A program made the translations under genes and the position numbers. Positions 40,246 to 48,401 of a DNA stretch of 64,000 bases are shown here, piece by piece. The notes under the pieces are model-generated. The model made no database searches. It was not told the origin of the DNA and saw only the letters and a program-made list of their open reading frames with translations. The DNA comes from Nesterenkonia halotolerans (GTDB taxonomy: Bacteria > Actinomycetota > Actinomycetes > Actinomycetales > Micrococcaceae): positions 1,178,001 through 1,242,000 of the forward strand of contig NZ_JADBEE010000001.1 of the NCBI RefSeq assembly GCF_014874065.1, in the 5' to 3' direction. Within the stretch, counting starts at the first letter, position 1; every line of letters starts with the position of its first letter.

Positions 40246-42000
40246 TCAGCTCTCGCTGGAGGCGTTCCCGCCGCCTGAGCCGGAGCCACCGCGACGACGA
40301 CGGCGCCGCCTGGGCTGCGTGGCAGATTCGCCGCCCTCGGACGGCGCAGCTGACTCCGCAGGTGCTGCTTCAGCGGTGGAGCCTGAGTCTTCGGTGCGGG
40401 TGCGACGGCGATTGCGGCTGCGCGGTGCGGAACCTTCCGCGGCGGGCTGAGACTCCTTGGCGGAGTCCTCTCCGCGGCCTCGTCCACGCCCGCCGTCGCG
40501 TCCACCGCGACCGCTGCCGGCCTTGTCTGAGTCGCGTCCGCCACGTCCGCCATCACTGGACCGGCCACCACGGCCACCCTCGCGGTCGCCGGAGCGTCCG
40601 CCGCGGGACTGGCGCTTCTCGGGTCCGCCCAGATCCTCGAGCTCCTCGGCGTCCAGACCGGCCTTGGAACGCTTATGCCGGGGCAGGCGTCCCTTGGTGC
40701 CCTTGGGGATGTCGAGGTCCTCGTAGAGGTGCGGCGAGGAGGAGTAGGTCTCGATCGGTTCCGGGATGCCCAGGCCGAGCGCCTTGTCGATGAGCTTCCA
40801 CTTCGGCATGTCCTCCCAGTCCACGAAGGTCACGGCGATGCCGGTCTTCCCCGCGCGGCCGGTGCGTCCGACGCGGTGAAGGTAGGCCTTCTCGTCGTCC
40901 GGAGCAGTGAGGTTGATGACGTGGGTGATGTCTGTGACGTCGATGCCGCGAGCGGCGACGTCGGTGGCGACCAGGACGTCGATCTTCTCGTTGCGGAAGG
41001 CACGCAGGGCCTGCTCACGAGCACCCTGGCCGAGGTCGCCGTGGATCGCGCCGGCGGCGAACCCGCGGGAGATCAGCTCGGCGGAGAGCCGGTCTGCCTG
41101 GCGCTTGGTGCGGGTGAACACGATCGTGCGACCGCGACCCTCAGCCTGGAGCAGACGGGCGATGACCTCGTCCTTGTCCAGGTGGTGCGCGCGGTAGACC
41201 AGCTGCCGGATGTCCTTCTTGGTGATGCCCTCGTCCAGCGGGTCTGCCGCGGAGATGTGGGTCGGCTTGGACATGTAGCGGCGGGCCATGGCGACCACGG
41301 GGCCGGGCATGGTCGCGGAGAAGAGCATGGTCTGGCGACCGATCTCCGGGACGGCGGAGAGCAGGGTCTCCACATCGGGGAGGAAGCCGAGGTCGAGCAT
41401 CTCGTCGGCCTCGTCGAGGACCACGATGTTGACGTTCTTGAGCTTCAGATGACGCTGGCGGTGCAGGTCGATCAGTCGGCCGGGGGTGCCGACGACGATC
41501 TCCACACCGCGGTCGAGCTCTTCGATCTGCGGCTCGTAGGCACGGCCGCCGTAGATCGTGGCCACGCGGATGCCGCGGCGGGCGGCCGCGACCTTGATGT
41601 CCGCGGCCACCTGCACGGCGAGCTCACGGGTGGGAGCGACGATGAGCGCCTGGGGCGCTCCGGGGGCCGGAAGGTCGTCATAGCCGGCGTCGTCGGGGCT
41701 GGTGACGCGCTGGATGGCAGGAATGCCGAAGCCCAGCGTCTTGCCGGTGCCGGTCTTGGCCTGGCCGATGATGTCATAGCCGCCCAGCGCGATCGGCAGG
41801 GTCTCGGCCTGGATCGGGAAGGGGGTGGTGATGCCCTTCGCGGCGAGGGCCTCGACGATCTCGGGGCGCACGTTGAAATCTGCGAAGGTGAGGCTGGAGG
41901 CTTCGACAGCCTCGACGAGTTCAGGATGAGCGGCGGAGATGGGGGCGTCAGTCTCGGCGGCTGATGACTCGGTGGTCTGTTCAGTCATAGGTACTTTCAT
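40246..42000 (-). CDS. DEAD-box RNA helicase
   Basis: 584 residues. Q motif FADFNVRPEIVEALAAKGI, Walker A AKTGTGKT, PTRELAVQV, GGRAYEPQ, TPGRLIDL, DEADEML, SAT, ARGIDV and HRVGRTGRAG all appear in order. The helicase core ends near residue 430. A long RGG/Arg-Ser-Gly-rich and then Ala/Glu-rich tail follows, ending RRRRRRRGGSGSGGGN, probably for RNA binding. Close to the RhlE/CsdA group of actinobacteria. The ATG overlaps the DUF3107 stop as TAATG; a second in-frame ATG at 41988 is possible. Confidence 0.92.
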   Translation of the reverse strand: MKVPMTEQTTESSAAETDAPISAAHPELVEAVEASSLTFADFNVRPEIVEALAAKGITTPFPIQAETLPIALGGYDIIGQAKTGTGKTLGFGIPAIQRVTSPDDAGYDDLPAPGAPQALIVAPTRELAVQVAADIKVAAARRGIRVATIYGGRAYEPQIEELDRGVEIVVGTPGRLIDLHRQRHLKLKNVNIVVLDEADEMLDLGFLPDVETLLSAVPEIGRQTMLFSATMPGPVVAMARRYMSKPTHISAADPLDEGITKKDIRQLVYRAHHLDKDEVIARLLQAEGRGRTIVFTRTKRQADRLSAELISRGFAAGAIHGDLGQGAREQALRAFRNEKIDVLVATDVAARGIDVTDITHVINLTAPDDEKAYLHRVGRTGRAGKTGIAVTFVDWEDMPKWKLIDKALGLGIPEPIETYSSSPHLYEDLDIPKGTKGRLPRHKRSKAGLDAEELEDLGGPEKRQSRGGRSGDREGGRGGRSSDGGRGGRDSDKAGSGRGGRDGGRGRGRGEDSAKESQPAAEGSAPRSRNRRRTRTEDSGSTAEAAPAESAAPSEGGESATQPRRRRRRRGGSGSGGGNASSES

Positions 42001-42233
42001 TAGGCGACTGCGGCTGCGAAGCCGACAGTCTGTTTTGTGTCGGAGCCGATCTCCACATAGCCGATGGAGGCCACGGGGACCACGATCTTCTTGCCGCGGC
42101 GGTCCTGAAGGCTCAGCAGCGTCTGCTTGCCTTCGATGGCGGCGGCAACGGCCTGTTCGATCTCTTCGGGCTTGGCCTCGGTCTCGATGACGATCTCGCG
42201 TGAGACGTGCTGAATGCCGATACGTACTTCCAT
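42000..42233 (-). CDS. DUF3107 protein
   Basis: 77 residues from ATG 42233, preceded by AAGGAG. The sequence (MEVRIGIQHVSREIVIETE at the start, IGYVEIGSDTKQTVGF near the end) matches the small actinobacterial DUF3107 family, usually found beside a DEAD-box helicase gene and a TetR gene, as here. No function is known. It is translationally coupled to the helicase. Confidence 0.88.
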   Translation of the reverse strand: MEVRIGIQHVSREIVIETEAKPEEIEQAVAAAIEGKQTLLSLQDRRGKKIVVPVASIGYVEIGSDTKQTVGFAAAVA

Positions 42234-42260
42234 GCCAACTCCTTGAATCCGTGGGTCAAC

Positions 42261-42317
42261 GCCCACTTGATCAGAGCCGCAGCGGTCCGGAGACGGACGC
42301 CTGCGTCAGGCGTGGGC
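42261..42317. promoter_or_regulatory. Hairpin in the leader of the DUF3107-helicase operon
   Basis: GCCCAC (42261-42266) pairs with GTGGGC (42312-42317), enclosing a CGCCTG/CAGGCG hairpin. A TAAACT hexamer just upstream on the minus strand would give a leader that includes this structure. Confidence 0.35.
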
Positions 42318-42340
42318 GAGTTTACCTGTCTCGATACTAC

Positions 42341-42991
42341 CTATTGTGCGCCCTCGGTGCTCTCAGACTCCTTGGGGAAGCCCGAGATTCCGCGCCAAGC
42401 CAAACGCGCGGTCAGCTGGGAGGAGACCTCCTGGTCCGGGCGCTCGGAGAGCCGGCTCCAGTGCCGTGCCGCCGAGAGCGCCATGCCGATCAGCCCGTGA
42501 CCCAGCATGGTGGCCTCGGCCATCGGCTGACCGGTGTCGTCGGCGATCACCTCGGCGATGGCTCCGGCCATCGCGTCATGGAAGCGCTCGAGGCGGTCTT
42601 CGACCTCCTCGTCGTTGTCCATCCCCGAGGTGAAGACCAGCCGGTAGGCCTCGTCCTTGCGGGCGATGAACTCATAGAAGGTGGCCATGGTGGCCTGGAC
42701 GCGTTCCTTGTTGTCCGCGCTGGTGGCCAGCGCCTGGGTCAGCTCGTACTCGAGCTGGGCCAGGTGGGTGTCGAGCAGTCCGAGGAAGAGCTCGTGCTTG
42801 CCCGGAAAGTGCTGGTAGAGCACCGGCTTGGAGACCTGGGCGATCTCGGCGATGTCGTCCATCGAGGCGCCGTGGTATCCCTTGGCGACGAAGACCTGCA
42901 GCGAACAGTCCAGCAGCTGCCTGCGACGCTGCTCACGAGGCAGCCGTTTGGCGCGGACGACGCCGGCAGGGTCCCTCATGCTTTCGTTCAT
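42341..42991 (-). CDS. TetR-family transcriptional regulator
   Basis: 216 residues. The N-terminal helix-turn-helix reads FVAKGYHGASMDDIAEIAQV then SKPVLYQHFPGKHELF (about residues 33-70), a textbook TetR domain. The C-terminal ligand domain is of the type common beside DUF3107 genes in Micrococcaceae. The N-terminus is basic (RAKRLPREQRRRQ). The start is supported by a leaderless -10. Target and ligand are unknown. Confidence 0.92.
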   Translation of the reverse strand: MNESMRDPAGVVRAKRLPREQRRRQLLDCSLQVFVAKGYHGASMDDIAEIAQVSKPVLYQHFPGKHELFLGLLDTHLAQLEYELTQALATSADNKERVQATMATFYEFIARKDEAYRLVFTSGMDNDEEVEDRLERFHDAMAGAIAEVIADDTGQPMAEATMLGHGLIGMALSAARHWSRLSERPDQEVSSQLTARLAWRGISGFPKESESTEGAQ

Positions 42992-42997
42992 GGGCCC

Positions 42998-43003
42998 AGT
43001 CTA
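42998..43003 (-). promoter_or_regulatory. -10 hexamer TAGACT, leaderless start of the TetR gene
   Basis: TAGACT on the minus strand ends 6 nt before the ATG at 42991. Confidence 0.5.
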
Positions 43004-43033
43004 GGGCTGGGACGGCGCGGACGCCCGGACCTG

Positions 43034-43882
43034 TCACGGACGGATCGGCTCGATACCGGTGGCGAGCCCGCACAGCGTCTCCACCGTGTCCCAATCGGTG
43101 GTGTTCTCCCCGATCAGGTTCGCCTTGCCGGTGCCGTGATAGTCGGAGGACCCGGTGACGAGCAGGTCGTGGCGGGCGGCGAGGGCGCGCAGCACGGTGC
43201 GGCCGGATTCGGGGTTGTCGCGGTGGTGGACCTCCACCCCGGCGAGGCCCGCATCGACCATCTCCTCGAGCTGCGCGGCGCTGACGGTGCGACCGCGGGC
43301 CGAGGCCATCCCGTGGGCCAGCACCGGGACTCCCCCGGCAGCGCGGACCAGCTCGATCGCCGTCGTCGGGTGCATGTTGTGCTGGCTCACGTAATACGGA
43401 GATCCGGCGTGGAGCAGGTGGTCGAAGGCCTCCTGGCGATCGGCCACGGCTCCGATGCCCACCAGGGCGTCGGCGAGGTGCGGGCGGCCCACGGTGGCTC
43501 CGGTGCTCACGTGCTGCTCGACCGTCTCCCAGGTCAGCGGGAAGTCCACGGAGAGGCGTTCGGCGATGCGTCGGGCTCGGTGCATGCGACCGTCGCGGGC
43601 TTCGGCGACCGCCGAGGAGAGTCCGGCGTGGAGCGGATCGTGGAGGTAGCTCAGCAGATGGACGCTGATCCCGTTCTCGGTGAGTGTGGTGATCTCCATG
43701 CCGGGCAGCAGCATGACCCCGTGCTGCCTCGCGGCGGCGATGGCCTCGTCCCAGCCGGCGGTGGTGTCGTGATCGGTCAGCGCCAGACCTTCCAGTCCCG
43801 CGGCCGCCGCGGCGGCGATCACCTCAGCGGGAGCTTCGGTGCCGTCGGAGACGTTGGAATGGGTGTGCAGGTCCACGCTCAT
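43034..43882 (-). CDS. PHP-domain phosphoesterase (RNase AM/YciV-like)
   Basis: 282 residues from ATG 43882. Metal ligands: DLHTHSNVSDG (residues 4-14), LTDHDT, PGMEIT (Glu), RPHLADAL, VPVLAHG and TGSSDYHG. This is the stand-alone PHP family that hydrolyses nucleoside 3',5'-bisphosphates or trims RNA 5' ends. The frame stays open upstream to 44416, but that part is antisense to pepP and is not PHP-like. A -10 hexamer 7 nt upstream fixes the start. Confidence 0.87.
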   Translation of the reverse strand: MSVDLHTHSNVSDGTEAPAEVIAAAAAAGLEGLALTDHDTTAGWDEAIAAARQHGVMLLPGMEITTLTENGISVHLLSYLHDPLHAGLSSAVAEARDGRMHRARRIAERLSVDFPLTWETVEQHVSTGATVGRPHLADALVGIGAVADRQEAFDHLLHAGSPYYVSQHNMHPTTAIELVRAAGGVPVLAHGMASARGRTVSAAQLEEMVDAGLAGVEVHHRDNPESGRTVLRALAARHDLLVTGSSDYHGTGKANLIGENTTDWDTVETLCGLATGIEPIRP

Positions 43883-43889
43883 GCGCCTC

Positions 43890-43895
43890 AGCCTA
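43890..43895 (-). promoter_or_regulatory. -10 hexamer TAGGCT, leaderless start of the PHP gene
   Basis: TAGGCT on the minus strand ends 7 nt before the ATG at 43882. Confidence 0.5.
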
Positions 43896-43933
43896 CCGGG
43901 CTGCCGCCTCCGGCCAGGCCCCGGAGGCGCACC

Positions 43934-43939
43934 TAGACT
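43934..43939 (+). promoter_or_regulatory. -10 hexamer TAGACT, leaderless start of pepP
   Basis: TAGACT ends 6 nt before the ATG at 43946. Confidence 0.5.
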
Positions 43940-43945
43940 GGGACC

Positions 43946-45526
43946 ATGACCAGTTCCGAGAATCCTGAAGAATTCGACCTCGTCGCCGCAGCCTCCGCGC
44001 AGGAGCTCGGGGATCGCGTGAACAACCGCTCGCAGCGCCCCACCTCGGAGGCGTTCAAGGAGTTCATGGCCTCGAGCTGGGCTCCGGCCGAGCGCGTGAC
44101 GCATGAGCGCGATGAGGTCGCCTCCTACGCCGCCCGACGCCGCGCCGCCGTGTCCGCGCAGTTCCCGGGCGAGCGGCTGGTGATCCCCGCCGGGCCGTTG
44201 AAGGTCCGCTCGAATGACACCGACTACCGCTTCCGCCCGCACTCGGCCTTCGCCCACCTGTCCGGCCTCGGCCTGGACCATGAGGCAGGTGCCGTGCTGG
44301 TCTTCGAGCCGGTCGAGGAGGGCACCGGCGACGACGGCTCCGGCCACGAGGTCACGCTGTACTTCACGCCGATGGCGGGGCGAGACTCGGAGGCCTTCTA
44401 CGCCGATGCCCGCCACGGTGAGTTCTGGATCGGGCCCCGCCCCGGCCTGGAGGAGTTCTCCCAGCGGCTCGGCATCCGCACCGGAGACACCGGCGCGCTG
44501 GAGGTGGCCGTGACCAAGAACGCGGGTCCCGTGGAGTTCGGCGGAACCCGTCTGCGGCTGCTGCGCGAGGTGGACCTGAACGTCGACGCCCTGGTGGACA
44601 CCTCACGCATCAACACCGCGGTGGACCTGGAGACCTCCGATGCCTACGACGGCGAGCTGCTGGAATCCCTCTCCGAGCTGCGCCTGGTCAAGGACAGCTG
44701 GGAGGTCGAACAGCTGCGCACCTCGGTGGACGCCACCATCGCCGGGTTCCACGATGTGGTCGCGGCCCTGCCCGCTGCAGTGGGTCATGCCCGCGGCGAG
44801 CGGATCGTGGAGGGGGCGTTCTTCGCCCGCGCCAGGCTGGACGGCAACGACCTCGGCTACGACACGATCGCGGCCTCGGGCAACAACGCCACGGTGCTGC
44901 ACTGGATCCGCAATCACGGGGCGGTGAACCCGGGAGAGCTGCTGCTCCTCGACGCCGGCGTGGAGGCCGAGTCTCTCTACACCGCAGACATCACCCGCAC
45001 CCTGCCGGTCACCGGAGAGTTCACCCCCGTACAGCGCCGGATCTACGAGGCTGTGCTCGCCGCGGCAGACGCGGCGTTCGCCGTGGTCCGCCCGGGCATC
45101 AAGTTCCGGGAGATCCACGCCGTGGCGGTGAAGGTGCTCGCCGAGCACCTCGACGACTGGGGGCTTCTGCCGGTGAGCCTCGAGGAGGCCCTGGATGAGA
45201 GTGGCCAGCATCACCGCAGGTGGATGCCTCACGGCACGAGCCATCACCTCGGGCTGGACGTCCATGACTGCGCGCAGGCCAAGCGCGAGCTGTATCTGGA
45301 CGGCGTGCTGGAACCCGGCATGGTCTTCACGATCGAGCCGGGGCTCTACTTCAAGAATGAGGATCTAGCGGTGCCGGCGGAGTTCCGCGGCATCGGCGTG
45401 CGGATCGAGGATGACGTGCTGGTCACCGAGGACGGTGCGGAGAATCTCTCTGCGTCGCTGCCCCGCACCGCACCGGAGGTGGAGGCCTGGATGCAGGGGA
45501 TCTGGGCGCAGAAGAAGAGCGGTTAA
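43946..45526 (+). CDS. pepP: Xaa-Pro aminopeptidase (aminopeptidase P)
   Basis: 526 residues. An N-terminal creatinase-like domain (about residues 50-230, with FRPHSAFAHLSG) precedes the pita-bread metalloprotease domain. Dimetal ligands are visible: LLLDAGVE (Asp), YTADITRTLP (Asp), HGTSHHLGLDVHD (His), IEPGLYF (Glu) and GVRIEDD (Glu). It removes N-terminal residues ahead of proline in cytosolic peptides. It is divergent from the PHP gene, with facing -10 hexamers about 40 bp apart. Confidence 0.92.
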   Translation: MTSSENPEEFDLVAAASAQELGDRVNNRSQRPTSEAFKEFMASSWAPAERVTHERDEVASYAARRRAAVSAQFPGERLVIPAGPLKVRSNDTDYRFRPHSAFAHLSGLGLDHEAGAVLVFEPVEEGTGDDGSGHEVTLYFTPMAGRDSEAFYADARHGEFWIGPRPGLEEFSQRLGIRTGDTGALEVAVTKNAGPVEFGGTRLRLLREVDLNVDALVDTSRINTAVDLETSDAYDGELLESLSELRLVKDSWEVEQLRTSVDATIAGFHDVVAALPAAVGHARGERIVEGAFFARARLDGNDLGYDTIAASGNNATVLHWIRNHGAVNPGELLLLDAGVEAESLYTADITRTLPVTGEFTPVQRRIYEAVLAAADAAFAVVRPGIKFREIHAVAVKVLAEHLDDWGLLPVSLEEALDESGQHHRRWMPHGTSHHLGLDVHDCAQAKRELYLDGVLEPGMVFTIEPGLYFKNEDLAVPAEFRGIGVRIEDDVLVTEDGAENLSASLPRTAPEVEAWMQGIWAQKKSG

Positions 45527-45637
45527 TCACGGCGGATAACCGTGATATGGCGGCGATCTAAATGTGATGAATTCGACGCTTGTCAGCCTCTAAGCGTTCG
45601 GAGGTCCTGGGTTTCAAGGGATACGCTGGAATCAGTC

Positions 45638-45652
45638 GAACCTGACAGGTTC
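45638..45652. promoter_or_regulatory. Perfect palindrome GAACCTGACAGGTTC, possible operator
   Basis: Six-bp arms around a 3-bp centre, between a TACGCT -10-like hexamer (45621-45626) and the Shine-Dalgarno of the following gene. It lies where a repressor would block the start of transcription. Confidence 0.45.
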
Positions 45653-45674
45653 AAACAATCACAGGAGGAACTCC

Positions 45675-45950
45675 ATGGGAATCATCGCTTGGCTCGTACT
45701 GGGCCTCATCGCAGGTGCAATTGCACGCCTCATCCTTCCCGGCAAGCAGGCCGGCGGATGGATCGCCGCACTGGTCACCGGTGTGCTCGGCGCCCTGCTC
45801 GGCGGCTTCATCGCCTCCGCCGCCTTCGGCATCAACGTCAATGACTCGTTCTTCGATCTGCCCACATGGCTCTTCGCCATCGGCGGCGGCGTGATCGTGG
45901 CCTTCATCTGGCAGGCCATCACCGGTCGCCGCGGCAGCCGCAAGGTCTGA
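45675..45950 (+). CDS. GlsB/YeaQ/YmgE-family membrane protein
   Basis: 91 residues, three hydrophobic segments with Gly-rich faces: MGIIAWLVLGLIAGAIARL, GWIAALVTGVLGALLGGF and WLFAIGGGVIVAFIWQ. The ARLILPGKQAGGW loop is the family signature. These are general-stress-induced inner-membrane proteins of unknown mechanism. A strong AGGAGG lies 9 nt before the ATG. It has a leader of about 45 nt with a palindrome in it, unlike the leaderless neighbours. A bidirectional terminator follows. Confidence 0.9.
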   Translation: MGIIAWLVLGLIAGAIARLILPGKQAGGWIAALVTGVLGALLGGFIASAAFGINVNDSFFDLPTWLFAIGGGVIVAFIWQAITGRRGSRKV

Positions 45951-45995
45951 TTCGCAAGCGCTGAGCACCGGCTCCTCACGGAGCTGGCACTCACA

Positions 45996-46053
45996 GTGAA
46001 ACGCCCCGTCCCCTGGACTCCATTGGAGCTCCAGACGGACGGGGCGTTTTCAC
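45996..46053. terminator. Bidirectional terminator hairpin
   Basis: A long stem joins GTGAAACGCCCCGTCC to GGACGGGGCGTTTTCAC, with an inner CTGGACTCC/GAGCTCCAG stem. T-runs occur on both strands. It sits between the convergent stops of the GlsB-like and stress-protein genes. Confidence 0.85.
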
Positions 46054-46086
46054 GTTCAGGGGTCGAAACCCGCAGACACAGTCAGT

Positions 46087-46986
46087 TCAGGGGCGAGGGT
46101 TCTGTTCAGCCTGCGTGTCCTCGTGGGACTCGGGCTGCTCGCGCTGTCCGGGCCGCTCAGCCTGGGCAGGCTCAGTCTGTTCAGCCGGCGACTCTGCCCG
46201 CTCAGCCTGCTCACCAGTGACCTGCGGCTCAGGCTCCTGGGCCGCCTGCTCCTGCGGGGCGCGCACACCGTAGCGAGGCCGACCGTCGGGAAGATCGTTA
46301 TATCCGGCGGACGGGGCCTGTGACTCGGACGCCTGAGCGTCCGGGGCCGCCGTCGTCGTCGTGCTGCCCTGCTGCTCGGTGCCCGCTGCACCCTGGCCGG
46401 GTCCGGGCTGAGGCGAGGGCCGTGGCGCGCCGGCCGGCTGCTGCGGGGCGCCGCTCATGCTGGTGGAGGTGGGGTCGTTGAAAGCGTTCAAGCTCATCAC
46501 TCCTGCGCCGGCGACCAGCTGGCGTGCGCGCTGTGCCGAGCCGAACTCGCAGACCACGTCGAAGCTGGTGGCCACCAGCTGCGAGGAGGACGCGTACTCA
46601 CGGCGGCCCTTGCGCATGGCGAAGCCCAGCACGCCGATGATCATCCAGATGGCCATGCCCAGCACCACGGAGAAGGCGAGGTTGTAGATGCTCGCCTCGG
46701 GGCTGAACAGATAGATCAGCAGTCCGATGAAGGCACCGAACATCGCACCCTGCGCCGCGCCACCGAGGGCCACCCGGGGGTAGGTCAGCCGCGTGCGGAT
46801 GTGCTCCACGGATCGGAGGTCATTGCCGACGATCGTCAGCGCCTTGACGTCGAAATCCTCCGCCGCGGTCAGGTGGTCCACCACCTTCTGCGCGTCCTCA
46901 TAGGAGCGGTAGCGTCCCAGCAGCTCACCGCGGGGAAGCCCGCCAGTGTTGAGCCCGCCTGAATTGGTCCCAGCATTCATCGACAT
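46087..46986 (-). CDS. General stress protein 17M-like membrane protein
   Basis: 299 residues. Residues about 15-160 match the actinobacterial YflT/GSP17M-like family: LPRGELLGRYRSYEDAQKVV, LTIVGNDLRSVE, RLTYPRVALGGAAQGAMFG, then two membrane helices (about residues 77-125). The C-terminal 125 residues are a disordered Gln/Pro/Glu/Ala-rich tail with repeated EQxE patterns. Function is unknown beyond stress association in relatives. It converges on the GlsB-type gene, also stress-related, across a shared terminator. Confidence 0.85.
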   Translation of the reverse strand: MSMNAGTNSGGLNTGGLPRGELLGRYRSYEDAQKVVDHLTAAEDFDVKALTIVGNDLRSVEHIRTRLTYPRVALGGAAQGAMFGAFIGLLIYLFSPEASIYNLAFSVVLGMAIWMIIGVLGFAMRKGRREYASSSQLVATSFDVVCEFGSAQRARQLVAGAGVMSLNAFNDPTSTSMSGAPQQPAGAPRPSPQPGPGQGAAGTEQQGSTTTTAAPDAQASESQAPSAGYNDLPDGRPRYGVRAPQEQAAQEPEPQVTGEQAERAESPAEQTEPAQAERPGQREQPESHEDTQAEQNPRP

Positions 46987-46992
46987 GTGCCT

Positions 46993-46998
46993 ATTGTC
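46993..46998 (-). promoter_or_regulatory. -10-like GACAAT, leaderless start
   Basis: GACAAT on the minus strand ends 6 nt before the ATG at 46986. Confidence 0.4.
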
Positions 46999-47132
46999 TC
47001 AGGTCGGCGGAGCCGCTCCCGCTCGCCCGTCACACTCGTAGGCGCAGATGCAGATGCAGGCACACACGCAGTCGCAGTCGATCGCAACCGGTGCAGCCTC
47101 GACCAGTGCAGTGCGGGTTGGGTGCCGGCTCG

Positions 47133-47138
47133 TAGACT
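47133..47138 (+). promoter_or_regulatory. -10 hexamer TAGACT, leaderless start of mrp
   Basis: TAGACT ends 6 nt before the GTG at 47145. Confidence 0.5.
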
Positions 47139-47144
47139 GGAGCG

Positions 47145-48278
47145 GTGTCTGATCCAACCGTCGCCGAACGTATCCGCCAGCGCCTCGCCGAGGTGATCGA
47201 TCCGGAGCTGCGTCTCCCGATCACCCAGCTGGGCATGGTCGGGGACATCAGCGTCGATGACGCAGGTGCCGCGCAGGTGGGCGTGAAGCTCACCATCGCG
47301 GCCTGTCCGATGCGCAGCCGCATCGTCGAAGACGTCACCGCTGCGGCTGTCCGCGCCGAGGGCGTCTCCACGGCCTCGGTGGAGCTGGGCGTGATGACCC
47401 CGGAGGAGCGTGCCGAGCTCAAGGACCACCTCCGCGGCGGGGAGACCGGCAAGATCAACAGGTTCGCCCAGCCCGAGAGCCTGACCAGGGTCTATGCGGT
47501 GGCTTCGGGCAAGGGCGGTGTGGGCAAGTCCTCGGTGACGGTGAACCTCGCCTGCTCGCTGGCCGCGCAGGGGCTGAAGGTCGGCATCATCGACGCCGAT
47601 ATCCATGGCTTTTCGGTCCCGGACCTGATGGGCATCACCGATAAGCCCACCCGGCTGGACGAGATGATCCTGCCGCCGGTGGCCTATGGCGTGAAGACCA
47701 TCTCCATCGGCATGTTCGTCGACGGCAACCAAGCTGTGGCCTGGCGCGGGCCGATGCTGCACCGCGCGGTGGAGCAGTTCCTCACCGATGTGCACTTCGG
47801 CGATCTCGATGTGCTGCTGCTGGACCTCCCGCCCGGCACCGGTGACATCGCGATCTCGGTGGCTCAGCTGCTGCCAGGCTCGGAGCTGCTGGTCGTCACC
47901 ACACCGCAGTTCGCGGCGTCGAACGTCGCCGAGCGTGCTGGTGCGCTGAGTTCACAGACCAAGCAGCGGGTGGCAGGGGTGATCGAGAACATGGGTCCGA
48001 TGACCCTGCCCGACGGGACAAGCTTCGAACTCTTCGGCAGCGGCGGGGGTCAGCTGGTCGCGGACCGGCTGAGCGAGTCCCTGGGCAGCGAGGTCCCGCT
48101 GCTGGGGTCGGTCCCGCTGGATATGCACCTGCGTGAAGCCGGCGACGACGGCGAGCCCGTCGTCCTCGCGGCTCCCGAGTCACCGGCCGGAACCGCGCTG
48201 CGCGGCATCGCTGCCCGCCTCGCAGTCCAGCCACGCGGGATCAGCGGCCGCAAGCTCCCCTTCAGCCCGGCCTCCTGA
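47145..48278 (+). CDS. mrp: Mrp/ApbC iron-sulfur cluster carrier ATPase
   Basis: 377 residues, GTG start. An N-terminal MIP18 (DUF59) domain (about residues 5-90, VIDPELRLPITQLGMV) is followed by a P-loop ATPase with deviant Walker A GKGGVGKSS, DADIHGFS, LPPGTGD and a late VTTPQFAA segment. The usual CxxC cluster ligands near the C-terminus are not obvious: the region around IENMGPMTLPDG lacks the common CPHC, which may mean altered cluster binding. It is followed by type A palindrome copy 2. The product is cytosolic. Confidence 0.88.
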   Translation: MSDPTVAERIRQRLAEVIDPELRLPITQLGMVGDISVDDAGAAQVGVKLTIAACPMRSRIVEDVTAAAVRAEGVSTASVELGVMTPEERAELKDHLRGGETGKINRFAQPESLTRVYAVASGKGGVGKSSVTVNLACSLAAQGLKVGIIDADIHGFSVPDLMGITDKPTRLDEMILPPVAYGVKTISIGMFVDGNQAVAWRGPMLHRAVEQFLTDVHFGDLDVLLLDLPPGTGDIAISVAQLLPGSELLVVTTPQFAASNVAERAGALSSQTKQRVAGVIENMGPMTLPDGTSFELFGSGGGQLVADRLSESLGSEVPLLGSVPLDMHLREAGDDGEPVVLAAPESPAGTALRGIAARLAVQPRGISGRKLPFSPAS

Positions 48279-48313
48279 GCCCATACCCCTCCCCTGTCCC
48301 GGTCCCGGTCCCA

Positions 48314-48388
48314 GCGTTTTACCGGGCCGCACGTGTTTTACCGGGGTGACCGTCCGGCGGGTATTCCACACGACGCGGGGTAAAACGC
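48314..48388. repeat. Four-half-site palindromic element, type A copy 2
   Basis: Exactly 75 bp, like copy 1, between the convergent mrp and tatB stops. It opens with GCGTTTTACCGGGCC and closes with GGGGTAAAACGC. The inner pair is GTGTTTTACCGGGG (48333-48346) and CGGGTATTCCACACG (48358-48372). A C-rich tract (48279-48313) precedes it and a G-rich tract (48390-48400) follows. Confidence 0.8.
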
Positions 48389-48401
48389 AGGGGGTGGGGA
48401 C

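Noticed and set aside
43883..44416. N-terminal extension of the PHP protein frame
   Set aside because: It lies antisense inside pepP, lacks PHP similarity and precedes the -10 hexamer.
45638..45652. LexA (SOS) box upstream of the GlsB-type gene
   Set aside because: The GAAC and GTTC halves are 7 bp apart; actinobacterial LexA boxes need 4.
46987..47144. GCAGATGCAGATGCAG short repeat as a regulatory element ahead of mrp
   Set aside because: It is only two to three degenerate copies of a 6-mer, and the mrp -10 hexamer lies downstream without overlap.
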